NCBI GenBank assembly: GCA_963812775.1
Contig: CAWEWH010000001.1
Location: 62,001 to 126,000 of the forward strand
Source: CAWEWH01 sp963812775
GTDB taxonomy: Bacteria; Pseudomonadota; Alphaproteobacteria; Rhizobiales; Beijerinckiaceae
Length of the DNA stretch: 64,000 nt
Reading direction: 5' to 3'
This document shows positions 17,726-26,110 of the stretch, piece after piece. A program made the translations under genes and the position numbers. The notes below the pieces were generated by a model that was not told the DNA's origin, did no database searches, and saw only the letters and a list, made by a program, of their open reading frames with translations. How positions within the stretch are numbered: the first letter of the stretch is position 1; each line of letters starts with the position of its first letter.

Positions 17726-18907
17726 TCAGATCAGCGACACCGCGTTGCCGCCGTGGCGGGTGAGCCGTCCGGCGAGCTCGAGATCAAGCAGCGCCGCGTG
17801 CACGTCGCGCACCGCAAGCCCCGACATGCGCACCAGATCGTCGACATTGACGGGCGCCGGACCGAGGAGCGCGACAAGCCGCTCGCGGCCGCCGCGTTCT
17901 GGCACGCCGCCGTTGGCGGCGACAGGCGCGGCCGGCGCCGGCTTCACGCCGTCCAAGCCGGGCGCCATGTCGAGCTCGTCCCACAGCGGCTCCTCGCCCG
18001 GCTCGCCGGCCGTCTCGCGCATGCCCGGCGTCTGCTCCTTGTCGATGAGCGGCATGAGCACACTCACCACGTGCTCCGCCTCGGTGCAGAGCGTCGCGCC
18101 CTGGCGGATGAGGTCGTTGGCCCCCTCGGCGCGCGGATCGAGGGGCGACCCCGGCACCGCGAACACCTCTCGCCCCTGCTCAAGCGCAAAGCGCGCGGTG
18201 ATCAGCGAGCCGGATTTCCGCGCCGCCTCGACGATGACGACGCCGAGGGCAAGACCCGAGATGAGCCGGTTGCGGCGCGGAAAATCGCGGCCGCGCGGCG
18301 CGTGCCCCATTGGCATCTCGGAAATAGCGGCGCCACGCTCGAGGATGGCGCCGAGGAGCTCCGCGTTGTCGGGCGGATAGATCTCGTCATGGCCACCGGC
18401 CAGGACCGCGACCGTGCCGGTCTCCAGGCTTGATTCATGGGCCCAGGAATCGATACCGCGCGCCAGGCCGGAGACGACGCAGAAGCCGGCGGCGCCGAGG
18501 CCGCGCACCAACCGGCTCGTAAACTTGAGGCCAACCGCGGACGCGTTGCGCGAGCCGACGACGGCGACGGTGGGCATTTTCAGCGCCGCCGCCTGCCCGC
18601 GCAGCGCGATGAGCGGCGGGGCGGAATCGATGGCCCGCAGCGTCTTTGGATAGTCGGCCTCGCCGAGCGCCACGAAACGCACGCCCCAGCGCGCCGCTGC
18701 GTCCATCTCGCGCTCGGCCTCCTCGCGCGACATGACGCGGAGCGAGCGGCCGGTGCGCCGCGCGATGTCGGGAAGCGCCGCGAGCGCCTGGGCCGCACCG
18801 CCGTGGCGGTCGAACAGCGCCCGGAAGGTGCGCGGTCCAACATTCTCGGAGCGGATCAGCCTCAGCCAATCGAGGCGCTGGGCGTCGCTGAGCAAAATGT
18901 CGCTCAT
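17726..18907 (-). CDS. dprA: DNA-processing protein DprA
   Basis: 393 residues. An N-terminal SAM-like region (RLDWLRLIRSENVGPRTFRA) is followed by the Rossmann DprA core: PTVAVVGSRNASAVGLKFT, FCVVSGLARGIDSWAHESSL, FPRRNRLISGLALGVVIVEA and GREVFAVPGSP. The C-terminus is a winged helix (DDLVRMSGLAVRDVHAALLD). DprA loads RecA on single-stranded DNA during natural transformation. Its start overlaps the plsY stop by 4 bases (ATGA); it is the last gene of the pyrB-DUF4406-pyrC-plsY-dprA operon. Confidence 0.97.
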   Translation of the reverse strand: MSDILLSDAQRLDWLRLIRSENVGPRTFRALFDRHGGAAQALAALPDIARRTGRSLRVMSREEAEREMDAAARWGVRFVALGEADYPKTLRAIDSAPPLIALRGQAAALKMPTVAVVGSRNASAVGLKFTSRLVRGLGAAGFCVVSGLARGIDSWAHESSLETGTVAVLAGGHDEIYPPDNAELLGAILERGAAISEMPMGHAPRGRDFPRRNRLISGLALGVVIVEAARKSGSLITARFALEQGREVFAVPGSPLDPRAEGANDLIRQGATLCTEAEHVVSVLMPLIDKEQTPGMRETAGEPGEEPLWDELDMAPGLDGVKPAPAAPVAANGGVPERGGRERLVALLGPAPVNVDDLVRMSGLAVRDVHAALLDLELAGRLTRHGGNAVSLI

Positions 18908-19494
18908 GCCTTCTGCCCGATGCGGCCCTCGGTGCGGGCCAGGAGCCGGCGGATATTCTCCTGATGCTTCCACCACAGCAGCGCCGCGAGAAGCACAAAG
19001 ATGAGGGCCATGCTGGTCTCGCCCATCGTCCAAAGCACCACCGGCGTCAACGCGGTCGCGGTGAGCGACGCAAGTGACGAGTAGCGGGTGACGAAGGCGA
19101 CGGCGAGCCAGATCACCGCGAAGGCGAGCGCGGCGACAAGCTTCAGCCCGATGAGGCAGCCGAGGAAGGTAGCCACTCCCTTGCCGCCCTTGAAGCCGAG
19201 CCACACCGGGTAGAGATGGCCGAGGACGGCGCCGGCCGCGGCGGCCAGCGCTGGCTCCGGCCCCCACAGGCCGGCCACGACGACGGCCAGCGTTCCCTTC
19301 AGCGCGTCGCCCAGCAGGGTCGCAACCGCAAGCCCCTTGCGGCCGGTGCGCAACACGTTGGTGGCGCCGATATTGCCGGACCCGATGGCGCGCAGATCGC
19401 CGGCACCGGCAAGCCGCGTCACGATGATGCCGAATGGAATCGAGCCGCAGAGATAGCCGAACACAAGCGCGGCAAGGACGAGAGGCCAGTTCAT
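18904..19494 (-). CDS. plsY: Glycerol-3-phosphate acyltransferase PlsY
   Basis: 196 residues, integral inner membrane protein. The three family motifs are present: GSIPFGIIVTRLAG...AIGSGNIGATNVLRTG (motif 1), LGHLYPVWLGFKGGKGVAT (motif 2) and the late RYSSLASL region (motif 3). It acylates glycerol-3-phosphate from acyl-phosphate to start phospholipid synthesis. The start was placed at MNWPLVLAALVFGYLCGS (19494). It overlaps dprA by 4 bases and follows pyrC by 16. Confidence 0.96.
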   Translation of the reverse strand: MNWPLVLAALVFGYLCGSIPFGIIVTRLAGAGDLRAIGSGNIGATNVLRTGRKGLAVATLLGDALKGTLAVVVAGLWGPEPALAAAAGAVLGHLYPVWLGFKGGKGVATFLGCLIGLKLVAALAFAVIWLAVAFVTRYSSLASLTATALTPVVLWTMGETSMALIFVLLAALLWWKHQENIRRLLARTEGRIGQKA

Positions 19495-19510
19495 GGCAGC
19501 TTCAGCCTGT

Positions 19511-20815
19511 TCAGGCCGAAGCGTAACCGTAGACCGCGCGGCCGGCAACGAAGGTTTTGAGCACGCGGCCCTCGAGCTTGGCCTCGTCGAAGGGAGTGTT
19601 CTTGCAGCGCGAGCGCAAGCCCTCCTTCTCGAGGACATAGGGCGCGTCCGGATCGAACAGCATGAGGTCGGCGGGGGCGCCGCGCTCCAGCCGTCCGCAG
19701 CGCAGGCCAAGCAGCGCCGCCGGCTTTGTCGACATGGCGGCAAGCAGGCGCGGCAGGCTGATCTTTCCGGCCTGCACCAGCCGCATGCCCGCCGACAGCA
19801 GCGTCTCGAGACCCACGGCGCCATTGGCGGCTTCGGCGAAGGGCAGCCGTTTCACCTCCACGTCCTGCGGATTGTGGTCCGACACGATGACATCGATCAC
19901 GCCGTCCGCCAAAGCCTCCACCACCGCCAGGCGGTCATCCTCGTGCCGCAGCGGCGGCGACACTTTGAGAAATGTACGGTAGTCGCCGATGTCGTTCTCG
20001 TTGAGCGTCAGGTGGTTGATGGAGACGCCGCAGGTGACCGTCAGCCCCTCCTCCTTGGCGGCCTTGATGAGCCGCGCCGAGCCCGCATGGGTGATCATGG
20101 CGGCGTGGTAGCGGCCATGCGTCATCCGCGCGAGCGTGAGATCGCGCTCGAGCATCACCGTCTCGGCCTCACGCGGCGTGCCCGAAAGGCCGAGCCGGCT
20201 CGCAAGCTCCCCCTCGTTCATGACCCCTTCGCCGACGAGATCCGGATCCTCGGTATGATGGATGATGAGCGCCCCGAAATCGCGGGCATAGGTCAGCGCC
20301 CGACGCATCACCCGCGCGTTCTTGACGGAGCGCGCCCCGTCCGTGAAGGCAACGGCGCCGGCCTCCATGAGCAGACCCATCTCGGTCATCTCGCGACCTT
20401 CGAGACCCTTGGTAAGGGCGGCGGCGGGATGCACGTGCACGACGGCGGTGTCGCGGGCGCGCCGCTCGACGAAATCGACGATGGCCGGATCGTCGATGAC
20501 CGGATTGGTGTCGGGCATGCACACGATCGTCGTGACGCCGCCGGCCGCCGCCGCTTCGCTTGCCGTCTTCAAGGTCTCGCGGTGCTCCGCGCCCGGCTCA
20601 CCCACGAAGGCGCGCATGTCGACGAGTCCCGGCGCGAGAACCTGGCCGCCGCAATCGAGGCTCTGCACGCCGCCCGGCCTGCCAGGCGCCGCGCTGCCCC
20701 AGACAATGTCGGCGATAAGCCCGTTCTCGACGAGGACGTGGCCGCGCTCGTCGCGGCCGCTGCCCGGATCGACGAGTCGTGCGTTGGCGAGGACGAGGAA
20801 ACGGCTGTCGGTCAC
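19511..20815 (-). CDS. pyrC: Dihydroorotase-like protein (PyrC/PyrX type) lacking the first metal ligands
   Basis: 434 residues, class I dihydroorotase fold: LAPGLVDMRAFVGEPGAEH, GGVTTIVCMPDTNPVIDDP, AALTKGLEGREMTEMGLL, IDVIVSDHNPQDVEVKRLPF and NTPFDEAKLEGRVL. In active enzymes the segment after GLVDM is HxHLREPG; here it is RAFVGEPG, so both metal-binding histidines are missing. The Asp in SDHNPQ and a His in ALIIHHTEDP remain. The pattern matches the non-catalytic PyrC-prime (PyrX) partners of aspartate transcarbamoylase. It is in an operon with pyrB. The active dihydroorotase is probably encoded elsewhere. Confidence 0.9.
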   Translation of the reverse strand: MTDSRFLVLANARLVDPGSGRDERGHVLVENGLIADIVWGSAAPGRPGGVQSLDCGGQVLAPGLVDMRAFVGEPGAEHRETLKTASEAAAAGGVTTIVCMPDTNPVIDDPAIVDFVERRARDTAVVHVHPAAALTKGLEGREMTEMGLLMEAGAVAFTDGARSVKNARVMRRALTYARDFGALIIHHTEDPDLVGEGVMNEGELASRLGLSGTPREAETVMLERDLTLARMTHGRYHAAMITHAGSARLIKAAKEEGLTVTCGVSINHLTLNENDIGDYRTFLKVSPPLRHEDDRLAVVEALADGVIDVIVSDHNPQDVEVKRLPFAEAANGAVGLETLLSAGMRLVQAGKISLPRLLAAMSTKPAALLGLRCGRLERGAPADLMLFDPDAPYVLEKEGLRSRCKNTPFDEAKLEGRVLKTFVAGRAVYGYASA

Positions 20816-21201
20816 GCCGAGCCCTCATTCGGCGCCGCCGGAATGTCCTCGAAGCGCGTGTACACCAGCTTGCCGTGGCGGCGCGCCGTCGCGACCATGT
20901 CGTCGGCGCCCTTCGAGGGCCCACCGATCCTCAGACACGCATCGTAGTGATGCGCCAGGCGCCGCGCGATGGGGTGGAAGATCTCGTCGAAGATCGGGTC
21001 GCCGATACGTTTGGAGCCGGCATGCTCGATTAGCGGCAGCGCGAACCACTCGCCAAGCACAGGCATGTGGCCGGCGCGAAAGACCTTGAGCGCCATATCG
21101 GTCATGGCGTCGACATTGCGCTTGATCAGCACCGGATCGTCATTGGTGCCGGATCGATAGGGCCCGGCGATGAGGATCATGAGGGGCTGCGTGGCGGTCA
21201 T
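20812..21201 (-). CDS. DUF4406 (nucleoside deoxyribosyltransferase-like) protein
   Basis: 129 residues. LMILIAGPYRSGTNDDP at the N-terminus and HYDACLRIGGPSKGADDMVA near the C-terminus are the two nucleotide-binding loops of the Rossmann-like DUF4406/nucleoside 2-deoxyribosyltransferase fold. It overlaps pyrB (upstream) and pyrC (downstream) by ATGA on each side and is therefore translationally coupled inside the pyrimidine operon. A nucleotide-related role is a reasonable inference but the reaction is unknown. Confidence 0.8.
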   Translation of the reverse strand: MTATQPLMILIAGPYRSGTNDDPVLIKRNVDAMTDMALKVFRAGHMPVLGEWFALPLIEHAGSKRIGDPIFDEIFHPIARRLAHHYDACLRIGGPSKGADDMVATARRHGKLVYTRFEDIPAAPNEGSA

Positions 21202-22148
21202 TGGTTCGGCAGATGCCTGGAGAGCGCTTCAAGCACCGCCATGCGGACCGCCACCCCCATCTCCACCTGCTCGCGGATCAGCGACTGCGCCCCGTCCGCG
21301 ACTTCCGAGCTGATCTCGACGCCGCGATTCATAGGACCTGGATGCATGACCAGCGCATCGGGCTTGGCGTGCGCGAGCTTTTCCAGGTCGAGGCCGTAGA
21401 AGCGGAAGTACTCCTTCACCGACGGCACGAAGGAGCCGTTCATGCGCTCGCGCTGCAGGCGCAGCATCATGACGATGTCGGCGTCCTTCAGGCCCGCCCG
21501 CATGTCGGTGAACACCTCGACGCCGAAGCGGTCGATCCCGGCCGGCAGGAGCGTCGAGGGGCCGATGCAGCGCACCCGCGCGCCGAGCGCCTGCAGCAGG
21601 ATAATGTTGGAGCGCGCCACGCGCGAATGCATGATGTCGCCGCAGATGGCGACGACGAGCCCCTGGATGCGGCCCTTGTTGCGGCGGATGGTCAACGCGT
21701 CGAGGAGCGCCTGGGTCGGGTGCTCATGGGCGCCGTCCCCGGCATTGACCACCGAGCACTCAACCTTCTGGGCCAGCAGATGCACGGCCCCCGCCTGATG
21801 ATGGCGCACGATAATGATGTCGGGCCGCATGGCGTTGAGCGTGACAGCCGTGTCGATGAGCGTCTCGCCCTTCCTCACCGACGAGGATGCCACCGACATG
21901 TTCATCACGTCGGCCCCGAGGCGCTTGCCGGCGATCTCGAAGGACGACTGCGTGCGGGTCGAGGGCTCGTAGAACAGGTTGATCTGCGTGCGGCCGCGCA
22001 AAGTGGCGCGCTTCTTCTCGATCTGGCGGCTCACGCCGACCGCCTCCTCGGCCATGTCGAGCAGGCCCGTGATATCGAAGGGGGAAAGCCCTTCGATGCC
22101 GAGCAGGTGGCGATGCGGGAAACTCAGGGCGGGCGCCGACGCGTTCAT
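21198..22148 (-). CDS. pyrB: Aspartate carbamoyltransferase catalytic subunit
   Basis: 316 residues. The carbamoyl-phosphate motif FYEPSTRTQSSFE, then IIIVRHHQAGAVHLLA, the HPTQALLDALTIRR loop, and LKDADIVMMLRLQRERM and ALVMHPGPMNRGVE are all intact, so it should be active. It makes carbamoyl-aspartate from carbamoyl-phosphate and aspartate. It is first in the minus-strand operon and probably assembles with the adjacent PyrX-like protein rather than with a PyrI regulatory chain, none of which is seen here. Confidence 0.97.
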   Translation of the reverse strand: MNASAPALSFPHRHLLGIEGLSPFDITGLLDMAEEAVGVSRQIEKKRATLRGRTQINLFYEPSTRTQSSFEIAGKRLGADVMNMSVASSSVRKGETLIDTAVTLNAMRPDIIIVRHHQAGAVHLLAQKVECSVVNAGDGAHEHPTQALLDALTIRRNKGRIQGLVVAICGDIMHSRVARSNIILLQALGARVRCIGPSTLLPAGIDRFGVEVFTDMRAGLKDADIVMMLRLQRERMNGSFVPSVKEYFRFYGLDLEKLAHAKPDALVMHPGPMNRGVEISSEVADGAQSLIREQVEMGVAVRMAVLEALSRHLPNQ

Positions 22149-22594
22149 CCTGAAGCGACCGCTATAGGCGGTATCGGCAGGGCGGGCAAGAGACGAGCGC
22201 AGCTATCTACAGGAACGGTTTACGGCCATTGCTGCAGCGCTGGCGCAATTTCACATGAGGGCAAGGCGCGCGTGCGATTCGCGCCCGACCGGTCGGCGAG
22301 CCTCGCGCCTGCCGCCACGCTTGTTGTATTGCACCGCGACACATCCCCGAAACCCGCGCAAACCCAAGGCTTGGCGCGTCGCGGGCGTGTCATTGGCGCC
22401 AATGACGTTAACAACACCATGACAATGCTTGCGGATCGCGCTTTGCCAATGGTTTGACAACCAAGCGCCGAGCCCCCATTTGACAGCGGCCAGGGATTCG
22501 ACCATTGATCCCCGCCCTGCGGCGGGATGCCGCCTCAACCCGTTCAGTTCAACCCGAGTCACGTCGCTTCGAGCGGCCAGGAAAACGTCGGCCC
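22149..22594. other. Divergent intergenic region pyrB / topA
   Basis: About 446 bases with no gene I can support. It must hold the promoters of the pyrB operon and of topA. A TTGACA hexamer occurs near 22456, but no convincing -10 partner was found. Confidence 0.5.
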
Positions 22595-25363
22595 ATGAAA
22601 GTCGTTGTCGTCGAATTCTCCGGCGAAAGCGAAGACCATCAACAAATATTTGGGGAAGGGCTACGAGGTCCTGGCCTCCTTCGGCCATATCCGCGATCTG
22701 CCGCCCAAGGACGGCTCGGTCGATCCGGATGCCGACTTCAAGATGGTGTGGCAGGTCGACTCGCGCGGCTCCAAGCACGTCTCGGAAATCGCGCGCGCCG
22801 TGAAGGGCGCCGAGAAGCTCATCCTCGCCACCGACCCCGACCGCGAGGGCGAGGCGATCTCCTGGCACGTCGTCGAAGCGCTCAACGACAAGAAGGTGCT
22901 GAAGGGCGTGCCGATCGAGCGCGTCACCTTCAACGCCATCACCAAGAACGCGGTGCTGGAAGCCATGGCGCAGCCGCGCGTCATCGACCAGGCGCTGGTC
23001 GACGCGTATCTGGCGCGGCGCGCCCTCGACTATCTGGTTGGCTTCACGCTCTCGCCGGTGCTGTGGCGCAAGCTGCCGGGCGCGCGCTCGGCCGGACGCG
23101 TGCAGTCCGTGGCGCTGCGCCTCGTCAGCGACCGCGAGCGCGACATCGAGACCTTCGTGGCGCGCGAATATTGGTCGCTCATCGCCGAGCTCGCCACCAA
23201 GGAAGGGGCGGCCTTCGAGGCCCGCCTCGTCGGCGCCGACGGACAGAAGATCACCCGCCTCGACATCGGCAAGGGCGACGAGGCCGAGGCGTTCAAGCGC
23301 GATCTCGAGCTCGCCACCTTCAAGGTGACGGAGGTCGAGGCCAGGCCGGCACGGCGCAACCCCTATCCGCCCTTCACCACCTCGACCCTGCAGCAGGAAG
23401 CCTCGCGCAAGCTCGGCTTCGCTCCGGCCATCACCATGCGGCTGGCGCAACGCCTCTACGAGGGCACCGAGATCGACGGCGAGACGGTCGGACTCGATCA
23501 CATATATGCGCACCGACGGCGTCGACATGGCCGAAGAGGCGGTGGCGTCGGCACGGCGCGTCATCGGCCGCGAATTCGGCAAGGAATACGTGCCGGAGGC
23601 GCCGCGCAAATACACCGCCAAGACCAAGAACGCGCAGGAAGCGCACGAAGCCATTCGCCCCACCGATCTCGGCCGCCTGCCCAAGCAGGTGGCCCGCTAC
23701 GTGGACAGCGACCAGGCACGGCTCTACGAGCTGATCTGGACGCGCACCATCGCCTGCCAGATGGAGTCGGCGGAGCTGGAGCGCACCACCGTCGACATTG
23801 CGGCGCGCGTCGGGCCGCGGACCCTCGATCTGCGGGCCACCGGCCAGGTGATCAAGTTCGACGGCTTCCTGAAGCTCTATCAGGAAGGGCGCGACGACGA
23901 GGAGGACGAAGAAGTCCGGCCGTCTGCCGCCCATGCAGGCGGGCGATCCGGTGACGCGGCGCGGTATCCGGGCGACGCAGCATTTCACCGAGCCGCCGCC
24001 GCGTTTCTCCGAGGCAAGCCTGGTCAAGCGCATGGAAGAGCTCGGCATTGGCCGGCCCTCCACCTACGCGTCGATCCTGCAGGTGCTGAAAGACCGCGAC
24101 TACGTCAAGATCGACAAGAAGCGGCTCGTGCCGCAGGACAAGGGCCGCATCGTCGTCGCCTTCCTCGAGAATTTCTTCCGCCGCTATGTGGAGTTTGACT
24201 TCACCGCCAATCTCGAGGAGCAGCTCGACCGCATCTCCAATCACGAGATCGACTGGAAGCAGGTGCTGCGCGACTTCTGGCGCGACTTCATTGCCGCTGT
24301 CGAGGAGACCAAGGAGCTGCGCACCACCCAGGTGCTCGACGCGCTCAACGAATATCTCGGCCCGCACATCTTCCCCGCCAAGGAGGACGGCTCCGAGCCG
24401 CGCGCCTGCCCTTCCTGCGCCGCCGGCCAGCTGTCGCTGAAGCTCGGCAAGTTCGGCGCCTTCATCGGCTGCTCGAACTATCCCGATTGCCGCTACACGC
24501 GGCCCCTCGCCGCCAATGGCGACGCGGTGGTCGGGGACGAAGGCACGCCCGGCGTGAAGCTGCTCGGCACCGATCCCGACAGCGGCCTCGACGTGACGCT
24601 GCGCGACGGCCGCTTCGGCCCCTACGTGCAGCTCGGCAACGGCGAGAAGCCGAAGCGCCAGGGCTTGCCGCGCGGCACGGCGCCCGACGCGGTCGATCTC
24701 GAAATGGCGCTCAAACTGCTGTCGCTGCCGCGCGAGGTCGCGACGCATCCGACCAGCGGCCAACCGATCAAGGCCGGCATCGGCCGCTTCGGCCCCTACG
24801 TGCAGCACGAGAAGATGTATGCCAGCCTCGGCAAGGACGACGACGTGCTGGAGATCGGCGCCAATCGTGCCATCGATCTGATCGTCACCAAGGAGCAAGG
24901 CGGCGGCAAGCGCTTCGGCCGCACCGCCGATCCGGGCCGTGAGCTCGGCGCCGATCCCGAAACCGGCGAGATGGTGCGCGTCAAGTCCGGCCGCTACGGC
25001 CCGTATGTGACGGACGGCACCACCAACGCCACATTGCCCAATTCCGCGCAGCAGGACGCGGTGACGCTCGACGAGGCGCTGGCGCTCATCGTGGCGCGGC
25101 GCGCCAAGGGGCCGAGCACGGGTCCGCGGCGTCGCAAGGGGTCGCGCAAAGCCGAGGCCGACACGACCTCTGCCAGCGCAAAGGCACCGGCCGCCAAGAA
25201 GGCCCCGCCCCCGAAACCGGCATCGCCCAAGAAAGCACCGCCCGCCAAGGCGGCACCCGCGAAGACATCGGCCCGCAAGCCGCCACCCAAGAAGCACGCC
25301 AAGGCGCCGGCGCGAGCACCGGCCCGCAAGCCGGCCCCCAAGAAGAAGGCAGCGCGCCGCTAG
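22595..25363 (+). CDS. topA: DNA topoisomerase I, reading frame interrupted by three single extra bases
   Basis: The product reads through three frames and would be about 921 residues, a normal length. Start: MKVVVVE then, after an extra T in GAATTC (22616/22617), SPAKAKTINKYLGKGYEV. The Toprim domain has ILATDPDREGEAISWHV. The second break, an extra G at 23496, falls directly before the catalytic ITYMRTDGVDMAEEA (Tyr about residue 303). The third, an extra C at 23920/23921, falls before LPPMQAGDPVTRRGIR and EELGIGRPSTYASILQVLK. The C-terminus has a zinc ribbon (ACPSCAAGQL...GCSNYPDCRY), TopA C-terminal repeats (FGPYVQLG) and a Lys/Ala/Pro tail. The enzyme relaxes negative supercoils and is essential, so the breaks probably are sequence errors. 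Confidence 0.93.
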
Positions 25364-25379
25364 GCGCTTGCCGCCGAAC

Positions 25380-25901
25380 TCAAAGCCGGCCTTTGGCCAG
25401 CGCGTCCGCTATCAGGTATTGGACCGAATACTTGTGGAACGGAACGATGGCGCGCAGGTAGAGCGTTCCAAATACATTGTGCACTTTGCATAGCGTCGTG
25501 ACGACGACGCGCATGCCGCCTGCATCCGGAACCCGGATCACCGAAACCCTGAAATCAAGGTGCTTGTTGTCCCGTCCAGCCACGAGCTCGCGCTCGCTGA
25601 GGGCGAAGATCGGCCAAAGATTGCCGAGCTTCTCGCCGACCGTGTAGGCGCGCTTGAAGTAAGCGTTGTTGATGTCATGGACCGTCGGCGCCTCGAGCCC
25701 GATCAAGGCGACCGCCTTGTTGCGAATATGCAGCAGCAGCTTCAGCCAAGCGGGCGGGTGGCCAAAGACGGCGGCACAAATTGCAACGATGTCGAGGTCG
25801 GTGCGCACCAGGCGAACCCCGTAGCTGTCATGAAAAGACGCTGAGATGGCCTCGTCCCGCAACAGGCTTTCGGCGGGGATGTCACAGGCGACGACCGTCA
25901 C
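25380..25901 (-). CDS. DUF2867-domain protein
   Basis: 173 residues. The features SFHDSYGVRLVRTDLDIVA, HPPAWLKLLLHIRNKAVALI, HLDFRVSVIRV and VHNVFGTLYLRAIVPFHKY match DUF2867, a SRPBCC-like fold of unknown function. It has no signal peptide. It is convergent with topA, with 16 bases between the stops, and divergent from rnr. Confidence 0.83.
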   Translation of the reverse strand: MTVVACDIPAESLLRDEAISASFHDSYGVRLVRTDLDIVAICAAVFGHPPAWLKLLLHIRNKAVALIGLEAPTVHDINNAYFKRAYTVGEKLGNLWPIFALSERELVAGRDNKHLDFRVSVIRVPDAGGMRVVVTTLCKVHNVFGTLYLRAIVPFHKYSVQYLIADALAKGRL

Positions 25902-26110
25902 GGAGGAGCCTCATAGCGACAGCACGCGACGCTGCGCGGAGGCCAGATTGGAAGTGCGCGGAACGGGAACACAAGGTCCCCCGGTGTCACAGGCGAGCGA
26001 CACGGGGCCCTCATGATGACAAACGCCGATTCGTTCCCTATTTAAGGGGCTAACGGCCTCTTTTGGCTTATTTTTGCGGGCGCCGACGATCGGATGCCCT
26101 GGATCGACCT

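Noticed and set aside
22456..22480. A TTGACA -35 box for topA
   Set aside because: No -10 hexamer at 16-18 bases spacing.
22490..22515. A tRNA-like T-loop (GGTCGAATCC on the minus strand)
   Set aside because: No acceptor, anticodon or D stem could be built around it.
22251..23684. A 477-codon minus-strand frame over the pyrB-topA region
   Set aside because: It opposes the conserved topA Toprim domain and has low-complexity His/Asp/Glu-Gly content typical of shadows.
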